From Conidiobolus incongruus B7586 (taxonomy: Eukaryota > Entomophthoromycota > Entomophthoromycetes > Entomophthorales > Conidiobolaceae): a stretch of DNA of 11,500 nt. The translations under genes were made by a program, and so were the position numbers. The stretch's first letter is position 1. The number at the start of each line of letters is the position of its first letter. The stretch is taken from NCBI GenBank assembly GCA_000697335.1, contig JNEM01004002.1:1-11500 (forward strand), in the 5' to 3' direction. Shown one piece after another: positions 8,749 to 11,500 of the stretch. The notes below the pieces were generated by a model that worked only from the letters and a program-made list of their open reading frames with translations, ran no database searches and was not told where the DNA came from.

Positions 8749-9640
8749 ATACCATTGAAACCTTATAATTTGTATCATATCCCTTTTATTCATTATAATT
8801 CTTTGAGGTTTGTTAGCATTTTTCTTCTTATGAATTATATTGAACTTTTATAATATACTTTTATTGTAGACTATTTTCAATGATAACATACTAATTATAA
8901 TGCGAAATAAACCAATTATTCACTTGAAAAATCCCATAATTTCAAACAATTACCATGGAGAACATTTCTAAATGTCATCAATTTATCTTTTACTAACAGA
9001 TAAACCACTAAATCAACAAATTTCAATTCAAATGATTTCATTTCAAGAAATTTAATAGTCAACAAACAATACCCAAAGGAATTGAAATTCTCCGATTTTT
9101 ACTGAAAAATGACTAATATTTTATAGGTTTAGTTCAAATATTCAATTTAAAATATTAAAATTTATAAAAATAATTTTTTATGCAATATATTAAAGTTCAA
9201 ATTTGAAAATAATATTATTACTCTCAACGTCATAATATCATCATTCGCATAATTTTTGAGGGATTGATTTCACTTAAAATTTCTTCTAAACTGTTATAAT
9301 TTTAAACAATGAATATTTATCATACTTTTAAGTTTATCAATAAAAAAGTTGAATTTGTTAAAATTATCATTCGATGATGTATTCGTCGACCTGGATTGAT
9401 ATTTTTTGATAAGCTGATAACTGATTATAAATTCAACAATTTCAATCGATTCGTATTATTGAAAGATTTGGGTGATTCCTTTTAGATTTAATTCAAACTT
9501 TTAATGCTATTTCGAATTGCTATTGTTATGTTGTTTAAGCTTGATAAAACTATCAATGATATAATATGAATAGTTGGTATTATAATAAATATAATATTGA
9601 AGTGGGCTTTTAGTTCATATTATTTATTAATACTGGCTTA

Positions 9641-9650
9641 ACTCCGGAGT
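9641..9650. promoter_or_regulatory. CCG/CGG palindrome, possible zinc-cluster site
   Basis: ACTCCGGAGT is a perfect ten-base palindrome with six G/C bases, set in DNA of about 20% GC. Fungal Zn(II)2Cys6 regulators bind paired CGG triplets, and this has CCG and CGG abutting with no spacer. It lies about 1.4 kb upstream of the glucan synthase start. No specific regulator can be named. Confidence 0.3.
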
Positions 9651-10270
9651 ATGTATTCACTGAAATTGAAAGAATATAGTACTATTGATACTCAGCAAAT
9701 TATCGTATTATTATAAAATTCAATGATTTTGATAGATTAAAGAATCTAAAAATATAATTCAATAGGTATCGATTAGTTTTATATCATGTATCTTAAATTA
9801 ACAAATTTAATTAATTATCCTTAATATTAATAAAATCTGTATATATTTTTGATAGATGTTTGGTATTCAATCGGTTGATTCAATATATATGTAGCTATAA
9901 TCCCATTAAGTCAATTTTTATATTCTTCATTAAGAAATTTCCATAAACATAATTGATATTTGAGACTTAAATAGGAAATGAATGGAGTTAAATTGTAATC
10001 TAGTATAAAATTTATTGAAATAATTTGATGAATTATATTATTACTTTACAAATAAGTTTTCTAATAACTAATTTATGTACTCAAACTAATGTTTAGGAAT
10101 TATCATTATAAAAACTTTTGAAAATTTCAGAAGTTAAAAAAAGTATTTTGTAAAATGATTGATATAAATATTACCTAATTAATTTACAATTTCTGATTTT
10201 TAAATATATTTCATTTAATCTGCTCATTTTAATTGTTCTAAATTTTAATGCTATCGGCCAGTTGACAATA

Positions 10271-10480
10271 TTAGTCATGTCAAAAATATATTTTTTTAAA
10301 TAATCTTATATTGACTAATAATGAAAAATCTTATCAAATTGGAAATATTAGCTATTAATATTGACATTTTATTACAATTTTGATGATGTCATTTGATATA
10401 TTTTTAACCCATCAAAAACCTTATCAATATAACCTGATATTAACCCGTGACTCGAAAAACTATGCGAAGTAATGACGTCA
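10271..10480. promoter_or_regulatory. Cluster of bZIP-type binding sites
   Basis: Within 210 bases lie TTAGTCA (10271-10277), TGACTAA (10312-10318), TGATGTCA (10384-10391, one change from a CRE), TGACTC (10448-10453) and a perfect CRE, TGACGTCA (10473-10480). These match AP-1/Yap, Gcn4 and ATF/CREB (Sko1, Atf1) site types. The segment 10441-10480 is about 42% GC, against 17-18% just outside. It could be a distal element of the glucan synthase or the promoter of a gene outside the window. Confidence 0.3.
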
Positions 10481-11040
10481 ATATGATTTAATAATAGATA
10501 TCCAATTAAATAGTTTGATAAATTTAAAGTCAACTTAATAACAAATTTGTTCAAAATCATCCACAATTTTATATGAATGTTTAAATCACTTTGTTGTATA
10601 TATATTTTAATAATGTATAGAAAGTGTAACTAACCTTATTATTTAATATTTTAGTTAATAATTATTCCTATTAGGTTTTATGATAAAATATAAAATGTTA
10701 TTGCAATTATAATGTTATAAATTAGTGATATAAATATTATCGTCTGATTTTAACTATGTCAAATATTTAATAATAAAAAATGATTCAAATTAAAAATAAT
10801 ACATTTTTTAATTTAAAAATCAACCATAGTAAATCTGAAAATTGTAATACTTAGGTAAAAATGGAGTCATTTCTCTAATAAAATTACTTTTGTTGGGCCT
10901 GAGACAAATATAAATAGAAAATTATTAAAATATTTAAAATAATTGGTTAATATCAAGTGAATTCAATTATATACTTAATTTTCTATATCAATTTGAAATA
11001 AATAAACATTTTTTTCAATTTATTTAAAATTATTTAATTT

Positions 11041-11077
11041 AAATTTGATTTGAATTTTCATTGTTCAAATCAAATTT
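11041..11077. repeat. Perfect 14-bp inverted repeat, 9-base loop
   Basis: AAATTTGATTTGAA (11041-11054) is matched exactly by its reverse complement (11064-11077) across nine bases. It is the longest perfect stem-loop I noticed. Roughly one such repeat is expected by chance in a window this AT-rich, and no target-site duplication or adjacent element is evident. Confidence 0.6.
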
Positions 11078-11100
11078 TGAAATATTGGTTATTTGATAAT

Positions 11101-11500
11101 ATTCAAATATATTAATTATATATTTTTGATAAAACAAATATGTTGTATATTTATCTTTCTTTTGCTAATCAAGACTATATATAAAATTATGATAAAATTT
11201 AATATTAATTAAATTATCTTTATTATATTATTTTATTTAAAATAATAATTTTGGATTGTTTTTTTAATTTACTATATATATTAATTATTTTATTTTTGAT
11301 TTATATAAATTATCATTTGAACTTTTAATTGACTAAAATGACATTATGCATATTTATGACTACCCAAAAATATATATTAATTAATATATTAAATTATATA
11401 TTTATACATATTTATTAATTCTATTATTATTTGATTATTTTAAATTATTTTTATTTTATAAATATATTTAAATTTTTTAAATCAACTATTATAATTTATA
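11101..11500. other. Extreme AT tract, about 10% GC
   Basis: A hand count gives 38 G/C bases in 400, the lowest sustained value among the stretches I counted. It has no open frame and no tandem repeat unit. Such tracts can act as easily unwound DNA at replication origins or can flank heterochromatin, but nothing here shows either role. Confidence 0.6.

Larger units (their letters stand above)
8761..11500. other. AT-rich intergenic DNA, 5' side of glucan synthase
   Basis: About 2.7 kb without a credible gene. GC is around 20% near 9000 and falls to about 10% in the last 400 bases. One 64-codon open frame (10372-10566, minus) resembles no known protein. Embedded in it are a GC-rich ten-base palindrome near 9645, a group of bZIP-type sites at 10271-10480 and a perfect 14-bp inverted repeat at 11041-11077. 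No tRNA, rRNA, transposon end or centromere-like repeat array is visible. Confidence 0.75.

Noticed and set aside
8812-8891. Possible 5'-leader intron: minus-strand GTATGT at 8886-8891 and TGCTAAC at 8812-8818
   Set aside because: The two signals have plausible spacing, but no CAG or TAG acceptor follows the branch-like site at a normal distance, and both hexamers and heptamers of this kind turn up by chance in AT-rich DNA.
10372-10566. 64-codon open frame on the minus strand in the upstream DNA
   Set aside because: It has no recognisable motif, AT-driven composition (Leu, Ile, Asn, Lys, Ser) and no supporting neighbours. A frame of this length is expected by chance here; the local GC rise is better explained by the bZIP-type sites.
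11101-11500. Centromere or mitochondrial DNA insert
   Set aside because: The composition would allow it, but there are no repeat arrays, no conserved centromere elements, no mitochondrial genes and no GC clusters, so nothing beyond low GC supports it.

Overview
The window holds one protein gene, on the minus strand at 2575-8259: a complete, intronless FKS/GSC-type 1,3-beta-glucan synthase catalytic subunit (GT48, 1894 residues). On both sides lies very AT-rich, apparently non-coding DNA. The protein points to an ascomycete fungus. The Fks core aligns by memory with Saccharomyces and Aspergillus Fks1 with almost no gaps. The hot-spot 1 string LSFKD resembles Pezizomycotina, whereas the lack of introns is yeast-like. 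CTG appears to mean leucine, because it encodes the conserved Leu of the LES motif (residue 1718), so a CTG-Ser yeast is unlikely. I cannot place the organism more closely.

Layout. Positions 1-2574 have roughly 15% GC by eye and no credible gene; they contain the glucan synthase 3' end and a few small repeats and hairpins. Positions 2575-8259 are the gene, mostly 40-48% GC with one AT-rich membrane-coding pocket. Positions 8260 to about 8760 look like its 5' leader and core promoter: an in-frame stop just before the ATG, an ATG-poor stretch, a pyrimidine tract and a TATA-like element. Positions 8760-11500 are AT-rich upstream DNA with a few unexpectedly GC-rich transcription-factor-like sites (a CCG/CGG palindrome near 9645 and a bZIP-type cluster at 10271-10480), falling to about 10% GC at the right end.

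The most interesting signal lies inside the gene. Both echinocandin hot-spot segments are strongly changed in an otherwise intact enzyme: hot spot 1 reads YIVLSFKDT and hot spot 2 reads SWIKSTVI. This suggests natural reduced echinocandin susceptibility, which is an inference. I saw no transposon, tRNA, rRNA, CRISPR array or viral fossil, and no multi-gene system.
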